Shown here: in pieces, positions 7,535-17,138 of the stretch | Layout of the letters: each line of letters begins with the position of its first letter | Numbering within the stretch: position 1 is the stretch's first letter | NCBI GenBank assembly: GCA_016297535.1 | Contig: JAEDGL010000003.1 | Location: 1-48,319 of the forward strand | DNA length: 48,319 bases | Direction: 5' to 3' | From: Clostridia bacterium | GTDB taxonomy: Bacteria > Bacillota > Clostridia > Christensenellales > Aristaeellaceae | Notes under the pieces: model-generated | Database searches by the model: none | The model's input: only the letters and a program-made list of their open reading frames with translations | What the model was told of the DNA's origin: nothing | Translations under genes and position numbers: made by a program

Positions 7535-10090
7535 ATGAACAAGACCGCTCTGAAAAACTTTGCCATCGCCGCCCGTCTGGAGCTTCTCCAGCGGGTGATG
7601 AACCGCGCCAATCTGTATGGTGTGAATGAAGAAACCTGCAAGGCGGGCAGCATCGCGCCGTCTTCCGGCTTTCAGAAGCTGGGCGGGGAGCTGCTTACCC
7701 GCGAGGAGGAAAACCAGCGCGACGCACTCATCCGCCGGGTGAACCAGCAAGGCTATCGGCAGACGATGGAGGAAGCGGCCTATACCTGGTTCAACCGTTT
7801 TATTGCCCTGCGCTATATGCAGGAGCATCAGCTGCTGCCCGTCAGCCAGCGTGTGCTGCCGGAAATGCCCGGCCAGATGCCGGAGATCATCCGTGAGGCG
7901 CATCAGCTGTCGCTGGACGGCGTGGACGGTGCGCTGGTACTGGATCTGCTGGATCGCAACGAAACCACCGCGCTGTACCGCTATCTGCTGATCAGCCTGT
8001 GCAACGCCCTGCATGAGCCGCTGCCCGGCATGTTCGAGAAGATCAGCGACTACACCGAGCTGCTCTTCCCGGACGGCCTGCTGAAGGACGACTCCGTGCT
8101 GGCGGCGCTGTCCAAGCTCCCGGCGGAGGATTTTCAGGATATTCAGGTCATTGGCTGGCTGTATCAGTACTACATTTCTGAAAAGCACGATGAGGTTGTC
8201 AACATCAATGGCAGCTCTGTGAAGAAGGAAGATATCCCTGCTGCAACATGCTTGTACACGACCGATTGGGTCGTCAAATACATGGTGCAGAACAGCCTTG
8301 GTCGCCTGTGGCTGGAGGGCCATCCCGAAGAAAGCCTGCGCATGAAGTGGCGCTACTACATGGACGAAGCCCAGCAGGAGCCCGAGGTCGCCGCCAAGTT
8401 GGCGGAGATCCGTCAGGGGTATGCCGCCATGCAGTTGGAGGACATTAAGCTGCTGGATCCCTGCATGGGCAGCGGCCACATTCTGGTGTACGCCTTTGAC
8501 ATGCTCATGGAGATCTACCGCACCATGGGCTATACTGACCGTGATGCGGTGCGAAGCATCGTGGAAAACAACCTATACGGTCTGGACATCGACGACCGCG
8601 CGGCACAGCTGGCCTACTTTGCGGTGATGATGAAGGCTTGCGAGTACGACCGCCGCTTCCTGCGCAGGGGGATTCAGCCCCATGTGTGCGCCATGCAGGA
8701 AAGCACCGGCATGCCGGAGGACGCATGGACGCTCTTTGGCGCACAGAAAAACACGGCACAGGCGCTGTACCGTGCTTTTGAGCATGCCAAGGATTTCGGC
8801 AGCCTGATTGCGCCGGACGTGACGCTGGTTGACCTGACGCTGCTGGAGAGCCAGATGGAGGAAATGGCCCGCCATGCGGAATACGCCGACCTGGCCACCC
8901 AGGCCTTGGTTGCCTCTGCCCTGGCGGCCATGCAGCCTCTGATGGAGCAAGCCCGCGTTCTGGTGAACAAGTATGACGTGGTGGTTACCAACCCGCCATA
9001 TCTTAACAAGTTCAATGCTATTCTGAAGGACTTCGTGCAAGACAACTATCCTGATAGCAAATCCGATCTTTTCTCTGTTTTCATAGCGCGCAACTTCGAA
9101 TTCTGCAAGGAAAACGGCTATTCAGCCTTCATGACTCCCTTTGTATGGATGTTTATCAAGAGCTATGAGAAGCTTCGCGAATATATCATTAAGCAAAAGA
9201 GCATTACCACATTGATTCAGATGGAATATTCCGCTTTCGAAGAAGCAACTGTTCCGATCTGTACATTCGTGCTGCGCAATTCAAAGATGAATTATGCCGG
9301 AAACTATCTGCGCCTGTCCGACTTTAAGGGTGGTATGGCTGTGCAGGATGAGAAGGTTCTGGAAGCACAATGTGACCCTGCCTGTAAATATCGCTATACA
9401 TCCCAGCAGGAAAACTTCACCAAGATTCCGGGCATGCCGGTGGCGTATTGGGTAAGCACAAAATTTCTTGAAATTTTCAGCCACAAGAGTGTTTCGGATT
9501 ACGCAGAAGTACAAGAAGGCTTGAAAACAGGTGATAATGAACGCTTCATCAGAAAATGGTATGAGATCGATATCAACACAAGCAACATAAAAAACACAGA
9601 GTCTCCCAAATGGTTTTTTCATACCAAGGGCGGAAACTTTAGGAAATGGTATGGGAATCAAGAAGACGTACTGAATTATAGCAATAACGGACGAGAATTG
9701 CGTTCATTTAAGGGTTCATCTCTCACTGGTTGGTCTAACTATTTTAAGGAAAATATTACTTATTCGCGGATTACCTCTGCAAAAACAAGCTTCCGTTATA
9801 CAGGTGCGGGCTCTATTCCTAACATGGCAGGACTCGCGATATATCCCACAAACGAGGATATTCTATATATATTAGCGTGGCTAAATACTAACCTTGTTTG
9901 CGATATCCTCTATCTTACAAATCCCACAATCAACTTTCCTCCTGGAACCATCGCACGATTGCCCATCGCCATTGCTACTCGCACAAAACAAGACATAACT
10001 GCTTACGCTCAACAGAACATAGATGCATCAAAGGCTGATTGGGATTCCTTCGAAACCTCTTGGGATTTTAAAAAGCATCCGTTGATTTGA
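7535..10090 (+). CDS. pglX: BREX adenine methyltransferase PglX, N-terminal part (catalytic and specificity domains)
   Basis: An 851-aa protein equal to roughly the first 70% of a BREX-1 PglX (about 1200 aa). The SAM-binding motif is D308-P-C-M-G-S-G314 and the catalytic motif is N486-P-P-Y489, the gamma-class N6-adenine methyltransferase arrangement. The segment after NPPY is the target-recognition region. The protein ends SWDFKKHPLI; in intact PglX this motif marks the end of the specificity region and is followed by a C-terminal domain. That domain is encoded separately at 10734-11723, after an intervening HEPN gene. Base composition changes sharply near 9000, right at NPPY: GC-rich before, AT-richer after. 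PglX methylates host DNA at a non-palindromic site so that self is spared. This part may need the separate C-terminal protein to work. Confidence 0.9.
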   Translation: MNKTALKNFAIAARLELLQRVMNRANLYGVNEETCKAGSIAPSSGFQKLGGELLTREEENQRDALIRRVNQQGYRQTMEEAAYTWFNRFIALRYMQEHQLLPVSQRVLPEMPGQMPEIIREAHQLSLDGVDGALVLDLLDRNETTALYRYLLISLCNALHEPLPGMFEKISDYTELLFPDGLLKDDSVLAALSKLPAEDFQDIQVIGWLYQYYISEKHDEVVNINGSSVKKEDIPAATCLYTTDWVVKYMVQNSLGRLWLEGHPEESLRMKWRYYMDEAQQEPEVAAKLAEIRQGYAAMQLEDIKLLDPCMGSGHILVYAFDMLMEIYRTMGYTDRDAVRSIVENNLYGLDIDDRAAQLAYFAVMMKACEYDRRFLRRGIQPHVCAMQESTGMPEDAWTLFGAQKNTAQALYRAFEHAKDFGSLIAPDVTLVDLTLLESQMEEMARHAEYADLATQALVASALAAMQPLMEQARVLVNKYDVVVTNPPYLNKFNAILKDFVQDNYPDSKSDLFSVFIARNFEFCKENGYSAFMTPFVWMFIKSYEKLREYIIKQKSITTLIQMEYSAFEEATVPICTFVLRNSKMNYAGNYLRLSDFKGGMAVQDEKVLEAQCDPACKYRYTSQQENFTKIPGMPVAYWVSTKFLEIFSHKSVSDYAEVQEGLKTGDNERFIRKWYEIDINTSNIKNTESPKWFFHTKGGNFRKWYGNQEDVLNYSNNGRELRSFKGSSLTGWSNYFKENITYSRITSAKTSFRYTGAGSIPNMAGLAIYPTNEDILYILAWLNTNLVCDILYLTNPTINFPPGTIARLPIAIATRTKQDITAYAQQNIDASKADWDSFETSWDFKKHPLI

Positions 10091-10099
10091 GGTGACATT

Positions 10100-10723
10100 A
10101 TGGCAGGAATGCATGGATACGAACACATATGCAATGACACCAAAATTGATATTGCAAAATATAAAGCAACGCTAAATGCCAGTTCCTTTTCGGATGAAGA
10201 AATCAAAAAACTTTGGGAGTTTTATGTAAGTAGGTCGCCTGCCGAACAAAGCAGTCAATCTATCAGCTTAACAAATTATGGTTGGGAAAACAACAACAAT
10301 CGCGAAAATGGCCTTCCAGTTTTAGAAAAGAAACTGATAGAAGCAGCTGATAACATAAGTCTTTGCTTTGTTCGGGCACGAACGATCAAAGATACGCTCT
10401 CTGCAATGGATCTTGCTAATGATACTATCTGCAGTTGCCATGCACGCGGCGTGTTGATGCAAGAATTCACATACCAACATGATGAAAATGAGTCGGTACG
10501 TGTTGATTCAAAGGAATCGCGTGTTCGGTGCTTGTTTAGACATATTAGAAATGCCTTTGCACACGGCAATACCTACTTGTTGCCCAACGGGATGATGTTG
10601 TTTGAGGACAAGGAAAGTGGTTCAACAGGCAAAGTCTCAGCGCGCATACTTATGCCACAAGCAGCGTTGTTGACATGGATTACAATCGTTGACAGAGAAC
10701 ATGTTTTACCTAAAGCTACTTAA
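10100..10723 (+). CDS. HEPN-domain protein, putative RNase, inside split pglX
   Basis: A 207-aa protein with a C-terminal HEPN signature R150-N-A-F-A-H155 in the context RHIRNAFAHGNTY, the R-x4-H catalytic pattern of HEPN ribonucleases. The preceding helices (KKLIEAADNISLCFVRARTI and so on) fit the four-helix fold. HEPN RNases act as toxins or anti-phage effectors cleaving RNA. It starts 10 bases after the PglX N-part with GAGGTG as ribosome-binding site. Its stop TAA is fused to the AAGGAGG of the next gene, so the three are tightly coupled. It is AT-richer than the PglX halves. Anticodon nucleases lodged in type I restriction loci (PrrC between hsd genes) are an analogous arrangement. A nuclease backup triggered when BREX is inhibited is plausible but unproven. 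Confidence 0.75.
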   Translation: MAGMHGYEHICNDTKIDIAKYKATLNASSFSDEEIKKLWEFYVSRSPAEQSSQSISLTNYGWENNNNRENGLPVLEKKLIEAADNISLCFVRARTIKDTLSAMDLANDTICSCHARGVLMQEFTYQHDENESVRVDSKESRVRCLFRHIRNAFAHGNTYLLPNGMMLFEDKESGSTGKVSARILMPQAALLTWITIVDREHVLPKAT

Positions 10724-10733
10724 GGAGGATACT

Positions 10734-11723
10734 ATGTCCCGCCTAATTTCCGATAAATACCGCGAAGTACAACAGCAGTACCTTGACCGCTTCACCCAGC
10801 TCAAGGCCAACGAAGAAGAGCTCAACCGCATCTTCATCGACATCTACGGCCTGCAGGACGAGCTCACCCCCGACGTCGCCGACAAGGACGTCACCGTCTA
10901 CCGTATCATCGACAACCCCAATGAAGAAGAGCGCAAGATGGCCTATGTCCTCTCCATGCGCGATGAGATCGTCAGCCTGCTCAGCTACATCGTGGGCTGC
11001 ATGCTGGGCAGATACAGCCCCTATGTGGACGGTTTGCTCTACGCCGGCGGCGTGTGGGATTACGCCGCCGTATGCCAGCGCATCGCCGAAGGGGCCAAGG
11101 AATGCGATTTCTACGATGATGCTCTGGGCCTGTTCCTCCCCGACAAGGACGGCATCGTGCCCATCACCGATGACGAGTACTTTGCCGATGATATCGTCAG
11201 CCGCACGGTGGATTTCATCCGCAAGGTCTACGGCGCGGATACGCTGGACAAGAACCTCAAGTTCATCGCCGATGCGCTGGGCAACAAGGGCGATTCGCCC
11301 CGTGAGGTGCTGCGCAATTATTATCTGAAGGATTTCTATACCGATCACCTGCGCACCTATCAGAAGCGCCCCATCTACTGGCAGTTTGATGCCGGCAAGC
11401 AGGACAGCCTGAAGTGCCTGGCGTACCTCCACCGCTACGATCAGGACACCATCGCCCGCATCCGCACGGACTATGTGCACGAATTGCAGGATCGTCTGCG
11501 CGTACAGCTGGAAGATGCACAGCATACGGCGGAATCCGGCGAGGGCCGCATGCGCACCGCTACCTCCAAGCGCGCCCAAAAGCTGGAAAAGCAGCTGATC
11601 GAGATGGGCAAGTACGAAGAAATGGTGCACCATTACGCCGATATGCGCATTGCGCTGGATTTGGATGACGGCGTAAAGGTGAACTATGCCAAGCTTGGCG
11701 AGCTTTTGACCAAGATCAAGTAA
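10734..11723 (+). CDS. PglX C-terminal part as a separate protein
   Basis: A 329-aa protein equal to the C-terminal domain of BREX-1 PglX. It begins with a linker helix, then QLKANEEELNRIFIDIYGLQ, YIVGCMLGRYSPYVDGLLYAGG, RPIYWQFDAGK and YLHRYDQDTIARIRTDYVHE. All of these occur in this order at the end of full-length PglX and related type IIG enzymes. The frame extends up to 10689, but AAGGAGG at 10721-10727 and family alignment favour the ATG at 10734. With the 851-aa N-part the total is 1180 aa, the length of an intact PglX. The gene is GC-rich like 7535-8990, unlike the DNA between. It probably associates with the N-part to rebuild a functional methyltransferase, or is left over from the insertion of a new specificity/HEPN module. 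Confidence 0.85.
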   Translation: MSRLISDKYREVQQQYLDRFTQLKANEEELNRIFIDIYGLQDELTPDVADKDVTVYRIIDNPNEEERKMAYVLSMRDEIVSLLSYIVGCMLGRYSPYVDGLLYAGGVWDYAAVCQRIAEGAKECDFYDDALGLFLPDKDGIVPITDDEYFADDIVSRTVDFIRKVYGADTLDKNLKFIADALGNKGDSPREVLRNYYLKDFYTDHLRTYQKRPIYWQFDAGKQDSLKCLAYLHRYDQDTIARIRTDYVHELQDRLRVQLEDAQHTAESGEGRMRTATSKRAQKLEKQLIEMGKYEEMVHHYADMRIALDLDDGVKVNYAKLGELLTKIK

Positions 11724-11743
11724 CCACAAAAGGAGCACTGACC

Positions 11744-14266
11744 ATGCAGGAATTGCTCAATGCCCGTTTCCGCGCCCCGCTGAAGGATTTCTACAAGCGC
11801 CGCATTCTGGTCTGGCTGGACGAAGAGGGCGGCTACCGCGATACCATCGCCGAAATGCAGCTGGAGAATGCTGTGATCCTCACCATGGAGGAGAACAGAA
11901 TGTTTGAGCTGCGCAGGCAGATTGAGGTAGACCATGCAGAAGAGAATATTCTGCTCTATTGCCCGCTGAAGTTTGAAAAGCCCGAGGATAACTGGCTGCT
12001 GGATGTGTTCTTCTATAGCGAGGTGTTCCAGGCGGATTACTGGTCGCAGCTGTTTGAGGAGCTGCATATCACCATGAATCACGATATGCGGGAATATGCC
12101 AAATCGCTCGGCAAGTTTTTTGAAAGCAAAGAGCGTAAGGCCAGACTGCGTGCGCTGCGGGAGAGCTATACCTGTGTGCAGGAATTGCAGACGGGCGTTT
12201 TCTGCGTGCAGTGCTGCGTGAAGCAATGCAGCATGGATGCGGCGCTTATCGCACTGCTTTCCGCAGATGATGAGGGCAAGCTGTATAGCGAGGCAATCAA
12301 GTACACCGGCGAAGAAGCCTTCTGGCAGACGATGAAAAAAGAGTATGGCTATGCAGGCGAGCAGTCGATTTCTCTGCTGCAAAGCTATCTGCTGACATCG
12401 GCTGCGCTGCTGCATGCGGAGCAGGTGGAGATTCCTGGCATGGAAATCAATGCCGCGTATGCTAGCAGGGCGTATGCGCTGGTTGCCGCGTGGTATCAGA
12501 AGAATCAGGAAGAATTCCTGAATGCGTGTTTCCGGACAGAAGAAACGACGGGCATGGAACGCCGTCTTGAAAAGATCAACACGGAAAAACTGCTGAAAAT
12601 GGGCGTTTATCCCGCCGTGGATCGTGTGATGATCAAGCGCCAGTTGGATGCGTTTGCAGGGCAGAATTTCAATACTGATGAAGCTGCTCTGATGCTGAAG
12701 GAGCGCGAGGATCACCTGTGGCAGGAACGCTATGAAGCCTACCATCAGGTGCTTCAGACGCTGATTCTGATGCGACTGTTTGAACAGGCCCACCACAGCG
12801 GTTTCCATGCGGGAACGCTTGTACAGGCATGGAAGCAGTATTCAGATGATTGGTACACCATGGATCAGTATTACCGCAGCTTTTGCAGTGCCTATGAAAA
12901 GGCGCTGAATGCGGGAATCATGGCGCTGGAAGATGCGCTCAATAATGCAGCAGGCGCAGCGGATCGTCTGTATAAGAACTGGTTCCTTTGCGGCGTGAAT
13001 GAATTGTGGTCAAACCTGCTGGATCATGAAACGCTGGAAGATGCAGTGCCAAAGCATATGCAGCAGGCGATGTTCTATGAAAAGTATGTTGCCGTTGAAG
13101 ATGTGCGCACCTTTGTGGTTATTTCCGACGGTCTGCGCTATGAAGTGGGCAAGGCGCTGACGGAAAAAATCAACGGCAAAATGACCGGCAATGCAGAATG
13201 CATGCCTATGATGGCAACCTATCCTACCGTAACTTCGGTAGGAATGGCGGCGCTGCTTCCTCACAATGTTCTTTCTATGGGTGATGACTGGCAGATTCTT
13301 TGCGACGGCATGAACACTACTGCCGCTGAACGCCATAAGATTCTCTCTGCTAAACAGCCCGATAGCGCTGTGATCACATATACTGCCTTCCGTCAGATGA
13401 CCAAGGCGCAGCGCGCGGAGTTTGTGAAGGGAAAAAAAGTCGTTTATATCTATCACTATGCAATTGATCAGGCTGGCGAAAATGGCATGACGGTTATGTC
13501 TGCATGCGACACAGCCGTCGCCGAGCTCCTGCAGCTGATGCATATCCTCACCACAGAACGCGATGCTTCCCGCGTGCTGATTACGGCAGATCACGGCTTC
13601 CTGTACACTCGCTTGCCTTTGGATGAATGTGATAAGGCTGGTAAGGAACAGCTCGCCAGGGATGTCGTTGCGTACAAGCGCCGCTATGCGATTGCTCAGA
13701 ACGGCGAACCTGGTGATGGTGTGCTGGCTATTTCACTGAACAATTTGCACCGTCCTGACCTGACTGCAATGTTCCCCCGTGGATGCATGCGTTTCAGAAT
13801 ACAGGGTTCCTCTAATCCCTACATGCACGGCGGCGTGGCACTGCAGGAACTGATGACGCCCCTGATCCAGTATCAGGGGAAAAAGGCTGGCCAGAAGGGA
13901 TATCAGGCAATTACCAAGACGGATATCCTCCTGCTTGGCGAGAATCGTATGATTAGCAACAATCTGTTCTCGCTTTCCTTCCATCAGACGGAAGCCTGCG
14001 GAGGAAAGGTGCAGCCTCGTATTGTAATCGCACGCTTTGAAGACGCTCAGGGCCGTGTGATCAGCGACGAGCATCGCTGGACTGCCAATAGCATTGCTCA
14101 GGAAAAGAACGAGCGCGTGAAACGTGTTTCTTTCCGCTTGCTGGGAAATGGGTACGATAAGTATACGGACTATTATCTCATTCTGATTGATGCTGAAGAA
14201 AAGGCTGTAATGCAAAAGATCCCGTTCAGAATCAATATCGTTTTTGGACTGGAGTTTGACTTCTAA
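11744..14266 (+). CDS. pglZ: BREX-1 alkaline-phosphatase-superfamily protein PglZ (type A)
   Basis: An 840-aa PglZ. The start (NARFRAPLKDFYKRRILVWLDEEGGY) is typical of PglZ-A. The PglZ domain spans about residues 450-690 with metal-site motifs V-I-S-D462-G-L-R-Y and I-T-A-D616-H617-G-F. PglZ is a metal-dependent phosphodiesterase-like enzyme that partners PglX and is essential for BREX. The last 85 residues form a separate beta-rich domain with EDAQGRVISDEHRWTANSI and end INIVFGLEFDF. A similar domain closes the next protein (14295-17108). A clear ribosome-binding site AAAGGAGCA is present. GC falls gradually across the gene. Confidence 0.95.
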   Translation: MQELLNARFRAPLKDFYKRRILVWLDEEGGYRDTIAEMQLENAVILTMEENRMFELRRQIEVDHAEENILLYCPLKFEKPEDNWLLDVFFYSEVFQADYWSQLFEELHITMNHDMREYAKSLGKFFESKERKARLRALRESYTCVQELQTGVFCVQCCVKQCSMDAALIALLSADDEGKLYSEAIKYTGEEAFWQTMKKEYGYAGEQSISLLQSYLLTSAALLHAEQVEIPGMEINAAYASRAYALVAAWYQKNQEEFLNACFRTEETTGMERRLEKINTEKLLKMGVYPAVDRVMIKRQLDAFAGQNFNTDEAALMLKEREDHLWQERYEAYHQVLQTLILMRLFEQAHHSGFHAGTLVQAWKQYSDDWYTMDQYYRSFCSAYEKALNAGIMALEDALNNAAGAADRLYKNWFLCGVNELWSNLLDHETLEDAVPKHMQQAMFYEKYVAVEDVRTFVVISDGLRYEVGKALTEKINGKMTGNAECMPMMATYPTVTSVGMAALLPHNVLSMGDDWQILCDGMNTTAAERHKILSAKQPDSAVITYTAFRQMTKAQRAEFVKGKKVVYIYHYAIDQAGENGMTVMSACDTAVAELLQLMHILTTERDASRVLITADHGFLYTRLPLDECDKAGKEQLARDVVAYKRRYAIAQNGEPGDGVLAISLNNLHRPDLTAMFPRGCMRFRIQGSSNPYMHGGVALQELMTPLIQYQGKKAGQKGYQAITKTDILLLGENRMISNNLFSLSFHQTEACGGKVQPRIVIARFEDAQGRVISDEHRWTANSIAQEKNERVKRVSFRLLGNGYDKYTDYYLILIDAEEKAVMQKIPFRINIVFGLEFDF

Positions 14267-14294
14267 CGATCAACAGAAGAAACGGAGTAAGAAA

Positions 14295-17108
14295 ATGGGT
14301 ACGACTGCGTATACTGCTTTTGTTAAAAAGCTAAAAGTCAGAGCAATACAGACGATTCAGCGTTCTATCGAAAAAGAATGGCACGCATTCGGTGAAAAGT
14401 TACCCGAAGTTTATTTTGCTGCAAGCATTGCTGACCAAGAGGGAACAGTATATCCTATTCAATGCAATTCGCGGAACAGAAAAACCACTGCAAAAAAGAA
14501 TCTAAAAGCGTTTTCCGCTCACCTCAAAAACTATGAATCTCTATTGATGGAATTCTGCGAATCATACAAAAGGATCGAAGATATAGATGCCGCATTCGAC
14601 ATGCTGTGCTATCTTTCTCATGCAATTGATCTGTTTGAAAATAGAAAGAAATTCATGGAAAGTCACTTCGGATATAAATATGATTCAAATCCGGAAATAG
14701 AGAAAATCAAGCTGCTTTGTTCTGATTATTATTCCAATCTTTTGAATGAAAAAATAAGGAAAGAACTCAAAAAGAACGAACAGCTTATTCAAAAAAATGA
14801 AGGGCTTGTTCAAGAACTTGATACGCTTACGCACAAAATAAAAGAAGCCCAATCAGCCATTGCGCAAGCTAAGTTGGCGGTTGAAGAGAATGAGCGGCAT
14901 AATGAAGCTGCGCAGACCGCGTATACCTCGCAAAAGTCCTCGCTCAAAGCCAATATATCGAATCTTGCAGCTGAATTGGAAACGGTTGCTGCAAACATTT
15001 TCGAAACAGAAGAATCGATTCCGTCCAAGGAAACGGACCTTGCCTCTGTAAGAAAAGAGAAAAAAGAACTACTTGCGAAACAGCAAAAGCTTCAGTCTGA
15101 AAATGCTGCTTTTGTTAAAGAACATGAACAAAAAACTCTTGCAATGCAGGAGCAGATATCAGAAGCAGAAGCTATTGTGCAAAAAACTTTGTTATTTAAA
15201 AAATCAAAGATTCAACGTGTAGAAGAACTGAAAGCAGCGTTTAATTCTCTACAAGAAAAGGAGAATCAAAGAAAAAAACTCTTTGCCAAAGATATGGCCG
15301 ACCTATGCAGTACCTGCAATGCTCTTGATAACTGGATTGTACAAACGACTTCTGTTATTAGTTCAAAAAGAGAAAAGCTTAGCCAACTGCAAAACCAAAA
15401 AACTGATCTTTTACATCAGCTTGTTGTAGCAAAAGAGGCTCTAGCCAAGCTGGAAAACGCTTCTGATGTTGCAGCTGATGCTTTAAAAAACAGCAATAAG
15501 GAGCTGCAGGAAAAGAATAAGTCTCTTGAAACGTTAGAGACTGAATGGGAGCGGGTTGCTAAAAGCCTAAAACGAAATAAGCAAGAAACGGCTTCTTTTG
15601 ATAAGTCCATTACAAAGAAAATTCTCATTTATCCGCAAAATTTCAACCAAACCGTTGATTACACTGCAACTGAAGGAGCAGAATATGCTTTTTCAAAACA
15701 CATTTCCTCTCTGCTCAATGAGCGTTCAAAAAATCACGCTCAAATATTGATGCTGGAAAGAAAGCATTTGCATTTGGATGCCCTGCTTCGTGCCATTGAA
15801 CAGCTTCAAAACGAAGACCTGATCAGCTCTACGGAATATTTTTCATCCGTTTCAGAAGAAATGAATGCGGTTGTTGATACGCTTCAGACTCTGAAAGATG
15901 AAACGGTTGCATGTAATAAAACCCTTCATTCTGCTGCAAATGATGATAGCATCACAAATAAAAAAGCTGATATCGTAAAAAAGGCTCAAAAACTGTTCGA
16001 TGTGTTTTGGAGTCACGTATCAGATGGGATTTCGATTCCTGAAGAGTTACGCATTGTGTTGGATGGAGCAAAGTGCGTGCAGGTATCAGCTAACTGCTAT
16101 TTGTGTTTTACTCCCTTCTATGTCTTTGCGATAGAGGTAAGAAAAAATAAGGCTGCGCAGATTAAGTTGTTGCAATACCTTGATATATCATTGGAAATTG
16201 ACGCACAACAGGTATCGTTGGGTTTTGGTGTGCCTTGTCCGGCAGGAGCAGCTGTCATTGCCGAACACTGGAAGTATGAGACGGTCAGCGGTGCTCCCAA
16301 TCGTAGGTATACCAATAATCCCACATACTATATCGTTGCTGTTAGTGCGTTGAAGCTTCGGTATGCGAACAAATCAAAGGATAGCTATTTAATGTCTGTG
16401 GAAGAAGCCGAAAAAGCAATAGAAGCCCTCAATGCCCTCAGAAGCTTTCTGTATGAAGAAAATGTGGACGTTATGAATCGGGTTTTTGCAGCAGAATTTG
16501 TTCCCGATGTAGCTGAGATTGTCTCCGAGATTTCCACAGTTCGGCAAATGGAAGAACGCGAGCGCAAAGAGCAAGAGCGGCGCGCAAAGCAGAATGAACT
16601 CCTGTTGAAAAAACAGCGTGAGGAGGAAAAAAAGCAAAAGGAGCAGCATCAGAAGAGCTTGGAGCTTTGGGCTGACGCTGCGGAGCGAAACAAGACGAAA
16701 GATGAACAGCTTATTAGTCAGCATCTGGATTTGCTACCTCCCATTACTGCTGCTCAAATAGCTGGTTGGGATGATCAGCAGAATCAACCTGTTTCGGTAA
16801 CAGATAGACGCAGAGTGATTACTAATGGTATAATCAAAGTCGAGTTTGTCCAGCAGGAAGACAGCACCGCTGTTTCCCAATACTTGGTCTTTTTTGCCGA
16901 TCAAAATGGTAAGGCGTATAGTGATATTCGGAGCCTGACAAGTAATTCGATTGGCACAAAGAGCGTAATTCCATTTGAGATTAAAACACAAAGCACATCC
17001 AATCCATCAAAACTATATTTGCTGATTCGGGGTATGGAAGATGGGCAGCTTGTCGGAAAAGTGGAATATAAGCTCAATATTGCTTTTACAAATGATTTTG
17101 ATTTCTAA
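14295..17108 (+). CDS. Long coiled-coil protein with PglZ-like C-terminal domain
   Basis: A 937-aa protein with no recognised enzyme motif. Residues about 1-155 are a helical head with aromatic clusters. About 158-435 is a long charged coiled coil rich in K, E, Q and A heptads. About 590-700 is a compact region with VSANCYLCFTPFYVFAIEV and GFGVPCPAG. About 745-800 is a highly charged helix (RERKEQERRAKQ type). The last 100 residues are beta-rich and contain FFADQNGKAYSDIRSLTSNS, ending LNIAFTNDFDF. These match the end of PglZ in motif order. Start ATG 14295 has GGAG eleven bases before; an in-frame GTG/ATG further upstream lies inside pglZ. Standard BREX-1 operons lack this gene. It may dock on the same partner as PglZ and act as a sensor or scaffold; this is inference. 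Confidence 0.7.
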   Translation: MGTTAYTAFVKKLKVRAIQTIQRSIEKEWHAFGEKLPEVYFAASIADQEGTVYPIQCNSRNRKTTAKKNLKAFSAHLKNYESLLMEFCESYKRIEDIDAAFDMLCYLSHAIDLFENRKKFMESHFGYKYDSNPEIEKIKLLCSDYYSNLLNEKIRKELKKNEQLIQKNEGLVQELDTLTHKIKEAQSAIAQAKLAVEENERHNEAAQTAYTSQKSSLKANISNLAAELETVAANIFETEESIPSKETDLASVRKEKKELLAKQQKLQSENAAFVKEHEQKTLAMQEQISEAEAIVQKTLLFKKSKIQRVEELKAAFNSLQEKENQRKKLFAKDMADLCSTCNALDNWIVQTTSVISSKREKLSQLQNQKTDLLHQLVVAKEALAKLENASDVAADALKNSNKELQEKNKSLETLETEWERVAKSLKRNKQETASFDKSITKKILIYPQNFNQTVDYTATEGAEYAFSKHISSLLNERSKNHAQILMLERKHLHLDALLRAIEQLQNEDLISSTEYFSSVSEEMNAVVDTLQTLKDETVACNKTLHSAANDDSITNKKADIVKKAQKLFDVFWSHVSDGISIPEELRIVLDGAKCVQVSANCYLCFTPFYVFAIEVRKNKAAQIKLLQYLDISLEIDAQQVSLGFGVPCPAGAAVIAEHWKYETVSGAPNRRYTNNPTYYIVAVSALKLRYANKSKDSYLMSVEEAEKAIEALNALRSFLYEENVDVMNRVFAAEFVPDVAEIVSEISTVRQMEERERKEQERRAKQNELLLKKQREEEKKQKEQHQKSLELWADAAERNKTKDEQLISQHLDLLPPITAAQIAGWDDQQNQPVSVTDRRRVITNGIIKVEFVQQEDSTAVSQYLVFFADQNGKAYSDIRSLTSNSIGTKSVIPFEIKTQSTSNPSKLYLLIRGMEDGQLVGKVEYKLNIAFTNDFDF

Positions 17109-17138
17109 TTCTAACTGTAGCATGGAGGTTTATGCATC

